A stretch of 64,000 nucleotides of DNA from Microvelia longipes (GCA_018340805.1 JACMZG010001914.1:48606604-48670603), one strand, 5' to 3'; numbered from the stretch's first letter, positions 12,133 through 24,076 are shown. Program-made: numbers and translations. The notes: generated from the sequence alone by a model not told the origin.

Positions 12133-13550
12133 GACGGTAAGAACGCATTTCATCTACTTTTTTGAAAATGTAAAGTGCCTACTTCACAGCCACCTGAAAA
12201 AATACTTATCTTATATATCTATACGGTATAAATATGGAAAAGTTAAAACTAAATTGTATTCCATGGTACAAAAATATCTTTTTCGTATTGCATTGTTGAA
12301 TAAGTGTAAATTTGTAAAAAAATCATAAATAGTTTATGTAGGATAAAAGAAATAATGATTTAAAGTTATATTCAATCTGATCTTAGGATGTTAGATAACG
12401 ATTTAAAAAAAAAATATTTTATCTCAAAAGTTATAAATTAAAGGTAAAAATCGTGTTAACCATCAATATAATTTATATATTTTTTATATTTAAATTACAA
12501 ACGCAGTCGCAATTAAAAAACTATAGAAAAATAGAAGTTAGGAATACAAATAGATAAAATATAATTACACCTGAGAATTGTTGAAAAGAAGAAAGGGAAG
12601 AATCTTGTTGGCTCGTGTAAGAGTTGCCAACCTTGAAAATAAATATTATCCTTAGACTTTGTCAAGGTAAAAGATGATTTCTTTCATTTGTTATTCATAG
12701 CAACAATGCCAATTATAAATTCTAACCTGAAACAATGTATTGTTTTTATTGATATTCTCACAAGTAGGTAAGAAATAAACAAACTCATAAAATAATTAAG
12801 TAAAGAAAATATAATTGGAAGATGACCTGATGAACAAATCAAAACCCATGATGTGTGTGTTAAGCTAAGATAGTAAGGGTACTTTTTCAATGTTTAACAA
12901 TGTATCCAGTATGGCCCCTCTAGTAATAATATCTCTATGATTAATAACGCCAAAAACCTGAGTAATAAAAAAAAGTTAATTAAAATTATCCATCTCTCTA
13001 AACAAGTAAATATATTATTGTTAACATGATTTACACTGGTATAGAAGGTCTGTAGTTAGACGGCCAAGGTTTTAACCTTGTCACTGCCTTCTGTAGTTGA
13101 CTATTTCTCTTATCACTAGGCAAATATGATAGTGACCTAAATATTATTCAAACAACTCATTGTATTCCATAGTGTAAGTGTAGACAAGGCCTGTTATCGT
13201 GTCAAAAACTATCGGAACGTTAATAACTCTCGCATGTACTTTGCAGGTATCACTGTTATACTTTTGAAAAAGTTAAGGCATAAAAATACACATTAATTTT
13301 TTTTAACTTCTTAAGCAGGCAAGGATCCAGTTTAATTCTTAAGAAGTGCTATAAATTTTCTTTTCTATAATGTGTCTATCTAGAAAAGAGCGTGTTGTAA
13401 GTTAACAATTGAAATCGCACTTTTTAAAGTACCCACTTATTTAAGCATCAACAATATTTAAACAAGGCTTCATTTAAGCAGTTTTATAAGAAGGAAAGAT
13501 TTTTATACTTTTATTACAACCTAAGAAATTTAAACTTTCCCCATCAGCAG
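12133..13550. other. AT-rich spacer, no gene seen
   Basis: The minus-strand ORF at 12684-12890 has no domain. A duplicated TTCTGTAGTTGAC-like phrase with a CCAAGGTTTTAACCTTG palindrome lies at 13045-13100. Confidence 0.4.
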
Positions 13551-13554
13551 TAAT

Positions 13555-14530
13555 ACTTTTAACGATAATACTGGTAGCGATAGTACTCTCAGCGATAATA
13601 CTCTTATAAATAATACTCTCAGCGTTGAAACTCTTAACGATAATAATGTAAGAAATAATACTCTCAGCGATGACTCTTAACGTCAGCAAAAACTCTTACG
13701 ATAATACTCTCAGCGTTGAAACTCTTAACGATAATACTCTCACGATGAACTTAACGATAATAATGTAAGAATATACTCTCAGCGATGAAACTCTTACTGA
13801 TAATCTCAGCGATGAAACTCTTACGATAATACTCTCAGCGATGAAACTCTAACGATAATAACTCTCAGCGATGAAACTCTTAACGAATACTCTCAGCGAT
13901 GAAACTCTTAACTAAAACTCTCAGCGATGAAACTCTTAACTACTCAGCGATGAACTCTTAAGATAATACTCTCAGCGATGCGATGAAACTCTTAACGATA
14001 ATACTCTCAGCGATGAAACTCTTAACGATAATACTCTCAGCGATGAAACTCTTAACGATAATACTCTCAGCGATGAAACTCTTAACGATAATACTCTCAG
14101 CGATGAAACTCTTAACGATAGTACTCTCTGCGATAAAACTCTTAACGATAATACTCTCTGCGATAAAACTCTTAACGATAATACTCTCAGCGATGAACGT
14201 TAAAGATAATACTCTCAGCGATGAAACTCTTAAAAATAATACTCTCAGCGATAATACTATATTAGCGATAATACTAGCAGTGATTATACTCTCAGCAATA
14301 ATACTCTTAGGGTATATTGGTGTGGGTAAGTCCAACCAGTATGTTTCTTTTATCTGTAGCCGTTTAAAAGCAATATTAAATATAAATAAAGAACATTTTA
14401 TTATTATTATTATACTCTTAGCGATAATACTCTTAGCAATAATAATCTTAGCGATAATACTCTCAGCGATAATATTCTTAGAAATAATTCTCTCAGCGGT
14501 AATACTCTCAGCAATAGCACTTGCTACTGA
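13555..14530. repeat. 30-bp minisatellite
   Basis: Unit of 30 bp combining AACGATAATACTCTCAG and CGATGAAACTCTT. The centre (13975-14200) is most regular, the flanks have lost bases, and 14310-14405 is a non-repeat insert. Because the period is ten codons, both strands stay open and give ORFs at 13983-14795 (plus) and 13958-14584 (minus) with 10-residue repeats; these are not genes. The array runs directly into a LINE endonuclease relic. Confidence 0.94.
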
Positions 14531-14564
14531 TTTATTAGCGATCAAACTTAAAAGGAAACAGTTT

Positions 14565-14970
14565 GGGAATGGCCATAAGGACAATATTGTGTGCTCTGCC
14601 TACTTGCCATGCCATGCAGTGGAATCTCCTTCACCAGTCGAACTTTCTGGCTTGGTACAGTTCTGCAAAGAAATGGATCTACCACTTGTAATTAGTAGCG
14701 ATGATAATGGTCATAACTCAATTTGTGGTAGCTCTGAATGGTTGAAGTTTAGCTTTGCAAGACTACATAACCTCAACAGAACTTTAAATTCTTAATCGAG
14801 GATCTGCCCCGATGTTTTTTACCACACGAAGGCAGGAAGTAATTGACATTTCTCTATGCACTCAATCTTTAAGTGGCATGACTGGCATGTAGAATTAGAA
14901 GAGTCATTATCAGACTGGCATGTAGAATTAGAAGAGTCATCATCAGACTGGCAGTAGAATTATCAGACTG
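14565..14970 (+). pseudogene. LINE endonuclease (EEP/APE) fragment
   Basis: The plus-strand translation contains VCSAYLPCHAVESPSP, then LVQFCKEMDLPLVISSDDNG and NSICGSS. This is the middle of the apurinic-like endonuclease of Jockey/R1/I-type LINEs, where the usual motif is close to CDANAHH...WGSS. After a frameshift, LNRGSAPMFF and QEVIDISLC continue the domain, and then DWHVELEES. That last segment is repeated three times as a 33-bp unit (14886-14970), an in-frame tandem duplication of 11 codons. The D-N-H region is degraded and no RT follows. Family type is clear; activity is excluded. Confidence 0.75.
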
Positions 14971-14975
14971 TTTAA

Positions 14976-15535
14976 ACTTATTACAACTTTTTTTGCAACC
15001 TATAGAATAGAATAGAATAGAATAGAAAAATGTATATTTTGCAAACATATAAATACAATTTTTATACATTACATTTTAGGCATGGTTATGAACCGTCAGC
15101 CGGAGTTGCACATGCATTAGTTTTTTAACATTATTCTACATTAGTTATAATATAATACATTTATAAATTTTATTTTGTTTTATCTTTATTTTATAATATA
15201 ATGTGTTGTTAATTATTGTTTGTATTAAATTATTATTATTTTATTATAATTATTAATTATATTTTATTTATTTATTTTTTTTTTTTTTTTTTTTGGTAAT
15301 TTAGTACTTAAAACATTTTTTTTAACATGCAAACAACACGCAGTAAACATACATATAACACATAACATTATCAAATTTGGTGATTTACAAAAAATTATTA
15401 ATAAAATTTAAATAGTTTTAAAAGTTAAAGAAATGCACTAAATCTCTCCTATAACTATAAGCACATTTTTAAATATTGACTTAGTTTTAACCAACTTTCT
15501 GTTCCATTTAAGATGTCTATGATCTGTTTTCATAT
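14976..15535. other. AT-rich spacer with TAGAA and poly-T runs
   Basis: A (TAGAA)n run lies at 15001-15028 and an almost pure T run at 15263-15294. No gene is seen. Confidence 0.5.
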
Positions 15536-15830
15536 ATATAAAATATTTATCATTTTTAAACCTATATTTATCATTTTTAAACCTATATTTATCATTTTTA
15601 AACCTATATTATCATAATATTCTTATTTTTAAACCTTTATTTATCAAAATATGTATCATTTTTAAACCTTTATTTATCATAATATTTATAATTTTTAAAC
15701 CTATATTTATCATAATATTTATCATTTTTAAACCTATATTATCATAATATTTATCATTTTTAAACCTTTATTTATCATAATATTTATTTAAACCAACATC
15801 TAGTATCATTTTTAAATCTATAGTAGGGAA
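15530..15830. repeat. Tandem array, unit 21 to 33 bp
   Basis: Repeats of ATCATTTTTAAACCTATATT, with or without an inserted ATCATAATATTT, give units that switch between about 21 and 33 bp. Confidence 0.88.
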
Positions 15831-16650
15831 GTATCGTTCCATGATTGACAGCTTGTGTTTTTTTTATCAACATTCTTTTTAATCTTAGTCTAACGTTATA
15901 TTTATTAAATAATTAATTATTAAAAAAAAATAACAGTCCTAGATTTAGATTATAGAAGTAAAATTCCACCATTTTTCAAACTAAGCTACAATTTCATTAA
16001 TTGACGCCAAAAGCTTACTTCGAAACTTTAAATTTCGTGTCCTTCATTAGCTATTCAATATTTTCAAGGATAAATTATTTCTTATGTAAATTTTCTTTTA
16101 TCATACTATAAAATTTTAATAGAGTGCAAATTTGCTTGCAAGCTTTTATCTGGATAGGCTCAGTAGACGATACTCCAAAAAATTATTACACGTGTACAAG
16201 ATTAATTCTAGGTTCTAGGACAAGCGAGATTAAATGTCGAGTGTGGTGATCAAAATTTAAATATAGAGATCGAAATGTTGATAATGTAAAGCAATCAAAT
16301 TTAAATTTGATTGATTTCTTAAGATAAATCAAATCATTGGCTTGTTTGGCTTTAAGCTAATTCTCATTGGATAACATCGCTTTTGAGGTTGCTCGGATAA
16401 CGGAAGTAAGGAATAAGAAGGGGGGGGGCGGTCAATTCCGCTTGGCACCCTGATGCAAAAAATATAAAGTTTAACATAGTTTATGTATACATTGTATTTG
16501 CTGTTATATTATTTAAAAATATTGTTTTATTAACAAATTTTATTATATAGCAAGTGGGAAATCTTCTTCTTTTAGCGAAAATTCAATCAATGGGATAGTT
16601 GCTAAGTTGGTAAGGTAGGAGTTAAGGTTAAGATTGTTGAAAAAAATTCC
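15831..16650. other. Spacer, no gene seen
   Basis: Contains a G9 run at about 16422-16430. No coding or RNA signature recognised. Confidence 0.4.
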
Positions 16651-16726
<76 letters not shown>

Positions 16727-16740
16727 TATATATATATAAT
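16651..16740. repeat. (TA)n microsatellite
   Basis: TA dinucleotides with a few AA breaks. They directly precede the left end of the foldback element. ORFs at 16543-16897 are translations of this tract. Confidence 0.95.
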
Positions 16741-16741
16741 A

Positions 16742-17041
16742 ATTGATACTACCGAGTTTTGCAAAACATGAATAGTTGACACAAAATAATTGTGCGAGAG
16801 TCACTGAGGAAATGTAATAAGCAAAATGCAATGCTACATCTGGGAACTGTTCCATCATTTGACATTCGTAATCATTGATGGCTCGACATAATGTCATGTC
16901 CCACTCTGTTTCGTTACAGCTAACTCATCAGGGCGCCGACAGAGCCTGAACTCACTCTGACTTCAATTAATTCTGAAGAATATAATGTAAAGTATTTTCA
17001 TGTCAGCTATTCATGTTTTGCAAAACTCGGTAGTGTCAAAT
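16742..17041. mobile_element. MITE-like element with 36-bp terminal inverted repeats
   Basis: The left end TGATACTACCGAGTTTTGCA matches the complement of the right end GCAAAACTCGGTAGTGTCA, and the match extends through CATGAATAG for about 36 bp with few mismatches. Length is about 300 bp. It sits in TA-rich DNA, so a TA target duplication cannot be told apart from the flank. There is no coding capacity. Confidence 0.75.
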
Positions 17042-17315
17042 TATATATGTTTTGCTTGCCATGCATGATGGCAGTAAGAGAGCACCACTCGTCTCTGGTA
17101 AAAACTTCACATCATATTCTTCGGAATTAATTACAGGTCAGAGTGAGTTCAGGGTCTGTCGGCGCCCTGATGAGTTAGACGTAACGAACAGAGTGGGACA
17201 TGACATTGTGTCGAGCCATCAATGATGGTGAATGTCGAATGATGGAACAGTTCCCAGATGTAGCATTGCATTTTGCTTGTTACATTTCCTAGGTGTCTCT
17301 CGCACAATTATATTG
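16786..17315. repeat. Long inverted repeat, arms about 200 bp
   Basis: The left arm 16786-16982 is complementary to the right arm 17118-17315. Matching landmarks are TTGTGCGAGAG, CATCTGGGAACTGTTCC, GGCTCGACA and ATCAGGGCGCCGACAGA. Identity appears to be near 90 percent. The spacer is 135 bp and contains the right terminus of the 300-bp MITE-like element, so two layers of inverted repeats overlap. A transcript would form a long hairpin. Confidence 0.85.
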
Positions 17316-17319
17316 AACC

Positions 17320-17370
17320 TCAACAGTGTATATACATACATACATACACACTACACACACACACACACAC

Positions 17371-17409
<39 letters not shown>

Positions 17410-17440
17410 ATTATAATAATATATATATATATATATATTA
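17320..17440. repeat. (CA)n and (TA)n microsatellite
   Basis: TACATACA, then CA repeats, then TA repeats with breaks. It flanks the right side of the foldback. Confidence 0.93.
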
Positions 17441-18358
17441 TTGGTTAAAATATAGTTTACGCGGAACATATTTCTTCGTGGTTAGGGTCCTATGAAACAG
17501 ATTGCTAATAGACATCCGATTAGGTCAGATGTAGAGCATTTGGCATGGTAGAGTCTCCTACCTTGCAATTTATCCTATTAGGAAATATTGATTCCTAAAA
17601 GATAAAAAATTTGCTTAAATGCAATTTTATCGCAAAACCTAGTTAAAACAGCCTCATTATAGATCCTTTATGATTCTACGTCTGATTATGTTTAACATAA
17701 ATTTTGAAATTCTGTCTTTAGCAGCACGACCTTAACCTATAATTGAGGAAACTCATAAATTTACGTCTTTGTCTGAAATATGGGTCAAAAATAGAATTAT
17801 AAATACGTTATTTTCTTTGATTTTTAAGGAAATTGTAACGAATTCAACATGTTTTAAATGATTACTCAGGCTAAAAAGGATACATATCTCTTCGGTTAAA
17901 TGTCAAAGTCAGATGCGTTTTATAATCAAATTTATTCAATGAGGCTAATGAAATGGGACTAAAGGTATTTTTACAATATTTTACAAAACAGAACTTATAT
18001 AAATTATGCAAGTCATAAATAGTTATAGTAACAACAATTATAGTTAATAGTAGTCAATAGTAATAGTTATTATTATAGTAATTAACAATTATGCTAATTA
18101 TTAAACAATTTATAAATTAGTCGTGCAATTAAGAACGATTGCGAAAATTTTCTTAATGGCAAAACTGACGGAGAGTGATCACTTATAATACAAGCTTTGA
18201 TTAATGAAAATTTGTCCTGTTCCAAAGCAATCAGCTATCAGTCACTGAGACGAGCTTCTTCCATCCACAACTCGACGGTTGTAATCTTTTATGTTTTGTT
18301 TTAAGTTCATATTTTAACTGGACATTTTATGTATTTTAATTCTTGTTTTACTCTTTGA
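17441..18358. other. Spacer, no gene seen
   Basis: AT-rich with short ATAGTTAT and AATAGTAAT runs near 18015-18090. No ORF of interest. Confidence 0.4.
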
Positions 18359-18585
18359 TCTGCCTCCGTAGCCGCTGTCGTATAGTACTGGACTTCGGCA
18401 CCGGAGGTGCGGGATTCACAGCCCGGGCTATGCTCTCAGTTTTTATGAATAGAATTTGATAAAAAGATTTCATCAACTTTAGCTTTACTTTGAGCATAGT
18501 AGATGTGACCCACCCGAGGTTGTTCCCGCAGTGCGAATACCCTGAAAAGCCAAAAGGCCCTAAAATGGGCATTATTCTTTCTCTT
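18359..18585 (+). mobile_element. tRNA-derived SINE, head type 1
   Basis: The tRNA-like head runs from GCCTCCGTAGCCGCTGTCG to GCCCGGGC and has a B-box-like GCGGGATTCACAGCCCG. The body contains CTCTCAGTTTTTATGAATAG, CAACTTTAGCTT, ACCCACCCGAGGTTGTTCCC and GGCCCTAAAATGGGC. Sister copies lie at 24077-24315 (plus) and 41455-41685 (minus). The body is shared with the head type 2 copy at 60191. ORFs at 18348-18635 are shadows. Confidence 0.85.
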
Positions 18586-19020
18586 TGACAGTGTATAGAG
18601 TCATGCGTCTTAACATTAAACAAAGGACAACACAAGACACATGCAAAAAATAATAGGAAATAATTTTACCAAAAAGCAGTTTACAGATGGAAGTAAAATT
18701 ATAAGGGAAGGAAAGGTTCTCTCAGTAAAATAGTTTAGGAAAAATATATTACATAAGATTATGATTAACTGATCGAGTGGGATTTGATGAGGGTCCACAA
18801 AAGATGTATGTTGGACAGTGGAGACTAAACTATATTTTAATTTAAACAAATGAAATTGACAATATTTAAGCGATAATGGGCCAGCCAGATGACCCAAGAA
18901 AAAACTAAAGAAGTAACTTTTTTGTTAGTTCGCTTACTTTCCGTAGCGCTGTCTTGTTATCCTGTTAATTTACTATTGTTTATATTTATGTTTTACTGCA
19001 ATATGTACTGCAATGTATTG
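18586..19020. other. Spacer, no gene seen
   Basis: The minus-strand ORF at 18616-18897 is hydrophobic and AT-driven with no recognisable domain. Confidence 0.4.
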
Positions 19021-19069
19021 TTTGCAATACATACATATATATATATATATATTATATATATATTATAAT

Positions 19070-19103
<34 letters not shown>

Positions 19104-19106
19104 ATA
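19021..19106. repeat. (TA)n microsatellite with a GTTTGCAATACATACATA lead
   Basis: The same lead sequence precedes the (TA)n tract at 36420, so the microsatellite probably belongs to a dispersed repeat and did not arise independently. Confidence 0.9.
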
Positions 19107-19545
19107 GTCTGTACTCGTCTGAGAAAGAACTATACTAGTTTAAAAGATTATGTTTAAAAGAACAAACTTTGCGGAATCCATAAAAAAACCCCTATTATTT
19201 CCTGGACGAAGGATATCTAGTTTTTAATAGAATAATTTTCTTGACTTTATAACAAAATCAAGTTTATATCCTTGGAGTTGGAAGACCGTAAGAAAGTATT
19301 ATAAGAAATTATAAATCTTTATATTTACTTCTGACAAATATTCCGTCCTTAACACGGTGACACACATACGTAGAGGATGAATATGAAAAATTAAACGCCT
19401 TCTTTTTAATGGCTTGTTGGCGCATATTTTGTCGCAGAACAGGATTTAGGGATTATATATAACTCGTCCTCGCTATTATAAGGACACCGAACTGCTGAAA
19501 TATTATATAATGTGCATTATAAAATTTAACAGTTTTGTTTATATG
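19107..19545. other. Spacer, no gene seen
   Basis: No coding or structural signal recognised. Confidence 0.4.
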
Positions 19546-19610
19546 GTATTATGCTATACATATTTACTTCCTTATTTATACCGTAGGTATATTGAGAAAG
19601 TATAGGTTTT
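19546..19610 (+). repeat. Family C repeat, 5' end (left part of a split copy)
   Basis: The ATTTATACCGTAGGTATAT start is Family C. The continuation, ATTGTGTTAGTAAAAATCCG, is found only at 21196. This indicates that the intervening 1.6 kb was inserted into one Family C copy. Confidence 0.65.
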
Positions 19611-19637
19611 ATTTTATTTATCATTGTTTGTTTGGTC

Positions 19638-21107
19638 TAAAGTAATATATAAACCAAGTAGGGAAACTCCTTAAACTAACCTTATATTTTGTAATTGATA
19701 TTTTGTAATTAGTATGTTGTTGCCTAATTGTATTTCTTTTTGTTATGTTATTTTTTTTATGTAACTGGTATAAAATACCGTGAAAAAAAGATTTGATTGA
19801 TTGTAAGCTGTGTAAAAAAATTCAGACATGCGTGATCAGCTGATTGCTGGCTCAAAAATAAAAAATGGAATAACTGCGCATGCGCCTCTCAGGACTTACG
19901 TGTTTTTACTTAGTTTTATTGGCAACCCTGATATTATTATGTGAGTTTTACTTTTAATCTTAGAATAATACTGTATATAGAAGGAGCACAGGACCGTAAA
20001 CACAATGTAATTCCACTGATAACACGAAAGCCGGTTGACTGGTGCAACTAAGTAATGCTGCCAACCTGACAACAAAACATTATTTTAAATATGTGTCATA
20101 AATATCTATTAATGAAGAAAGATCGTAAAGAACAAATATAATAACTTAAAACACCTGCTGAGTATTTGATAAAACTGGTCTTAGATGGCAAAAGGGTGCG
20201 GAATACAAGAATCTACATTTAGTTGACGAGGACTACTTTTATATATAATTTTAATAAATACGTTAAACTACAATTTAAAATGCATAACATATTGTAATGC
20301 ACCGATATTTATATTAGTATTTTATGAATAATCAATCATTAATTAATAATAGACATAATAATTCAGCAACCGGAGTATTGCCAACCTTTTTTTTAGAAAA
20401 TTGTATATTGTAAGAGTGGCAACATTACTTAGTTGTACCAGTGAACCGCCTTTCGTGTTATCAGTAGTGCTCCTTCTATATATAGTATTATTCTAAGCTT
20501 TTAATCGTATTTTCTTACTTTAATATGATGACGTGTTAGTTTAATGATTTTGTATTAAATTTTGTGATATAATTCTTAAAATAAATTAGTTAAAGAAGAG
20601 AAAATATAGTAAAGGTAACGTACATGTTTTTATTAAAATTTTAAAGAATATCCAGACGACAATGAATTGCCTTAAAAATAACCTAAAATCACGATTGCTT
20701 TTAATATATTCAAAAATGTTTGGTTAAAGTTTTGAAACTACTAATTACAATTAATATTTAATGAAGAAAACATATATCACTCGCAAAAATGTACTAAGTT
20801 AAGCAGTGCACTCGAAAAAAAAGTTTAATTAGCCGCTCGTTTTAAGTAATTTCAACAAACCTAGTAATTAAAGATGCGCACTTAAACCCCTATTGGATGT
20901 GACAAGACGTATTTCTAACACAAATTCTATACAAAATTGTACAAATAAATGCAATAAAGACAAACATTTTGAAAACCGTAAATAGTTTGTTTACATTTAC
21001 GCCCATAGGAAAATTTGAGCCAACTCCCTAGTGGACAAAATGTGAACTATATGCCAGGTTTGACAGAAATCGTGTTTGTTTCCCTACTTGGTTTATATAT
21101 TACTTTA
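19638..21107. mobile_element. TIR element, 1.47 kb, ends in AAACCAAGTAGGGAAAC
   Basis: The left end AGTAATATATAAACCAAGTA (19641 onward) is exactly complementary to the right end at 21078-21104, for about 27 bp. TTTGGTCTAA lies next to the left end (19631-19640) and recurs at 21109-21118, four bases beyond the right one, so it may be a target duplication with an imprecise boundary. There is no transposase ORF. Inside is a second inverted repeat (19947-20515). Confidence 0.7.
19947..20515. repeat. Inner inverted repeat, arms about 100 bp
   Basis: The left arm 19947-20062 pairs with the right arm 20402-20515. Landmarks are TTAGAATAATACT, ATAGAAGGAGCAC, CTGATAACACGAAAG and CAACTAAGTAATG. The left arm has an extra 24 bp or so after GGAGCAC. 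The loop is about 340 bp. It is probably an older foldback element nested in the TIR element. Confidence 0.8.
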
Positions 21108-21195
21108 ATTTGGTCTAAATCATTTGAAAACATCATAGAGTACGAGATATGGCTCCTCCTGTAGATCTGAATATATTGGCCACGGATCCCCTATT

Positions 21196-22335
21196 GTGTT
21201 AGTAAAAATCCGAAACCGACATGAAAACGGAATTATGCGTTCAATGTGTTTTTAAGACCTCCTGAGTGGTTTTCTCAAAATTGTCTGTCTGTATGTGTGT
21301 GTGAGTGTCTGTTATATAAATATCATCGTAGCTCCAAGTGTATTTATGCTTGCGACTTGAAACTTTGTGCAAAAATTATTCTACCGGTGTAGTTGTGCTA
21401 TTCGAAAAATATTGTATTAATTATGCAAAAGTATTACGAGCGATGTTTGGTAAAAGTTTTCTATCTTCTTGTAAGCCAGAAAAGAAAAAATACTAACATT
21501 GCCTCCTATTTACATTTTAGAAAACTTAAAGATCGTTAAAAATAACCTCAGTCAGTATAAAAAGAATATGGACAATCATACCTATAAAACTAGATATAAT
21601 TCAAACTTACTTATTTCTAAGCACAATACAAAACTTTATGAAAAGTCACCATATCATAATGGAATAGTGTTTTTTAACAAACTTCCAGCAGGTTTACAAA
21701 ACCAACAAGATTATAAAGTGTTTGTTGATGAATGCAAAAAAATGCTCACAGAAAAAGTCATTTACAAAATTACGGATTTATCAAATAAAATAAAAAGATA
21801 TATATGTTTTTGTTATCACTTTTATTTATTACATGTTGTTCGTTTGTATATTAATTTGGTTGTATTTGTTAACTATCTTATTCATTAAATATTTTTACAA
21901 TTTATAAAATTTTAGAATAGGTTAGGTTAAATTTAGAGGTGATTATTTATTGATTATTTATTTATATTTACGTAAAAATTGACTGTATTTTGTATGTTCT
22001 AGCCTTAATTTTGACTTATCTCATTGTACCAATAAAATTATTGTACTTATAGAGAAATATATGATGATATGATATGATATTATTTAAGACATAACTAACC
22101 CTGAATCATAATAATGATTCAGCGAAAATTTTGAAAAATCATAAAACACGGAAAAATGAGATCATTTTAAGATTAGACACGCATGTGGTCATATATAAGA
22201 CTAACATATACACTAAGTTTCATCTCATTATCAGCATTAGTTTAATTGTAATAAAATGACTGTTGTACGTTTTTTTTTTAAATTGTATAATCAAAAAGTA
22301 ATCTGATAAACTTATAATCTGGTACACGTGTATAG
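21196..22335 (+). repeat. Family C repeat, right part, interrupted by a LINE
   Basis: 21196-21412 holds the CCTCCTGAGTGGTTTTCTCA block, a GT-rich block, ATCATCGTAGCTCC and GTAGTTGTGCTATTCG. The next expected blocks (TAATGATTCAGC, GACACGCATGTGGTCATATA, AAGTTTCATCTCATTATCAG) resume at about 22105. The gap is filled by the 3' end of a LINE. Confidence 0.8.
21413..22092 (+). mobile_element. Jockey-like LINE, 3' end with RT C-terminus
   Basis: Open from about 21413 to 21888. The translation includes KVLRAMFGKSFLSSCKP, then LTLPPIYILEN, KHNTKLYEKSPYHNGIVFFN and NKLP. This order is the end of the RT-downstream region in Jockey/CR1-like LINEs. The copy is truncated at its 5' end. It is followed by an AT-rich 3' UTR with AATAAAATTATTG and a terminal (GATAT)n-like tail at 22060-22082. 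The first ATG in this frame is not the real start, since the domain continues upstream. It is inserted in a Family C copy. Confidence 0.75.
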
Positions 22336-22459
22336 AGCTTTCTAAGGTCTTAACATTTGATGGGTCATAACATGTTTTTGTTGCTGAAGCGAATTAAACA
22401 GGTCTTAACTTGATGCGTCCACTCATCAACAAATAACAGAAAAACCCTGGGAAAACAAA

Positions 22460-22705
22460 TAGTACCTAAAAAAATAAATTAAGTAAACAAATAATTTTAC
22501 GTTCTTGCCTGAATACAAATTTAAGTAAAGTAAAAATTTTACGTTAAGCATTAAATTATTGATCAATTTAAAAATAAGCAACGAATAAAATTTGTGTTAT
22601 TGCTTAAACAAAAATTTAAATAAATTGAAAATCTTACGTTACTGTCCAAATAAAAATTTAAGTCAAGTTAAAAAATTGACGTTAATGCTTAAAAAATTAA
22701 GCAAA
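22460..22705. repeat. Degenerate tandem repeat, unit about 55 bp
   Basis: Four diverged units contain CAAATAAAAATTTAAGTAAA followed by TTTTACGTTATTGCTT-like ends. Confidence 0.55.
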
Positions 22706-24005
22706 TGTTAAAATATAGGACTTATATATTTTTGGCAAAATAATATTCACTCTATTAAACTTTTTAGAACATTTTACTTTTATATACATATAGCCTTAGC
22801 GTGTCTTAGAGGTACTTTATTTCACGTCACAAAAATATTTTTTTATTAACTCAATTTTTTACAAGAACCCATACCATTTCTTTAAAAATCAGTGAAAGGG
22901 ACGTTTTTTTATGTACTTTTCACTTCAATCATAGAAAAACATAAAGAAGGTACTTTATCCCTTAAATAAAGAAAAAAAAATGTGACCCTTTATAGCACCA
23001 TTATGAGTGTTAAGAACATAAAAAAATCGAATAAAGGGCGACTTAAAAAAAATCAATTGAAAGAGGGATCAGAAAGTTTTTCATGTGAGAACTTGATTTC
23101 TTAATTTTTTTTTTACCGAGTCCATGCTTTCTTTGGCTGTCAAAGAGTCGATTATACTTATTTTGAAACCCCAAGTTCTAAGTTATTAGGAGACATAAAA
23201 AAATGAAAGAAGGATTAAGTTCATCTATTCAATAGAATCGATATAGTGGAATGTAAGTTTAAAGAGTTCGGTAGGGTGAAATTATTTTCTAGGTAAAAAT
23301 TAAAATATCTTAGGTAGTTTGTAATTATAAGTAAAGAAGAAAATAATATGAAGTGTTTTACCAGTTTAAGGTATGTTTTTCTTAAATTTTCCTAATTGCT
23401 TCATTATTATGTGTTGAAGAGACATGACCCTAAGGGTTCTTATAATTAGGAAGTAGTATCGAAGTCTATAATCATCAAATTTGTAATATCATTTCCATAA
23501 TTTTATATATTTTTGGGCTTAGCATTCTGATTAAGCGGCTCCAAATCAGATGGATCTCAAATTATTACAATATATAAGGGTTTCGTTTTAAAATTATCAT
23601 TGTTGATTTTGAGTCAATAAAAACTCAAATGTGTCACTTTAGTGGCTCATTATTTATTATTAGTAGAAAGTTTCAGAATCTTTATATTTTTATATATTGA
23701 TACTTGAAAATTCAATTAACATGAATTCCTATATTACTGATATTCACGCCTAGAAAAATTAATAATCTTAAAAAAATTAAAAAATGTCAAATTTAGATAT
23801 GACTCACCACTGATAAAATTATTGGTTCACTACAACATTACCGGCATTATGCCAAGTAGAGATTATCATCAGTGCCAATGAGATGTAAGAAAGCAGAGTT
23901 TTATTTCTCCTAAGAGCCTTTTGCCTCAATGAATGACTTTTATTCTAATAGTTCCTAATCATTTTTCTAATAACTTTATATGCCACCTCTTTTTAGTGGT
24001 ATAAT
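22706..24005. other. AT-rich spacer, no gene seen
   Basis: No ORF, tRNA or repeat signature recognised across this 1.3 kb. Confidence 0.4.
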
Positions 24006-24012
24006 TTATTAT

Positions 24013-24076
<64 letters not shown>
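24006..24076. repeat. (TA)n microsatellite
   Basis: About 65 bp of TA directly abutting the 5' end of a SINE. Confidence 0.95.

Noticed and set aside
13555..14530. CRISPR-like regular repeats
   Set aside because: Units are directly adjacent without unique spacers and the DNA is eukaryotic; this is a minisatellite. The same applies to the 20-, 40-, 42- and 43-bp arrays.
13983..14560. First part of the 270-residue plus-strand ORF
   Set aside because: Minisatellite translation; only the part after about 14565 is of protein origin (LINE endonuclease).
13958..14584. 208-residue minus-strand ORF with 10-residue repeats
   Set aside because: Shadow of the 30-bp minisatellite.
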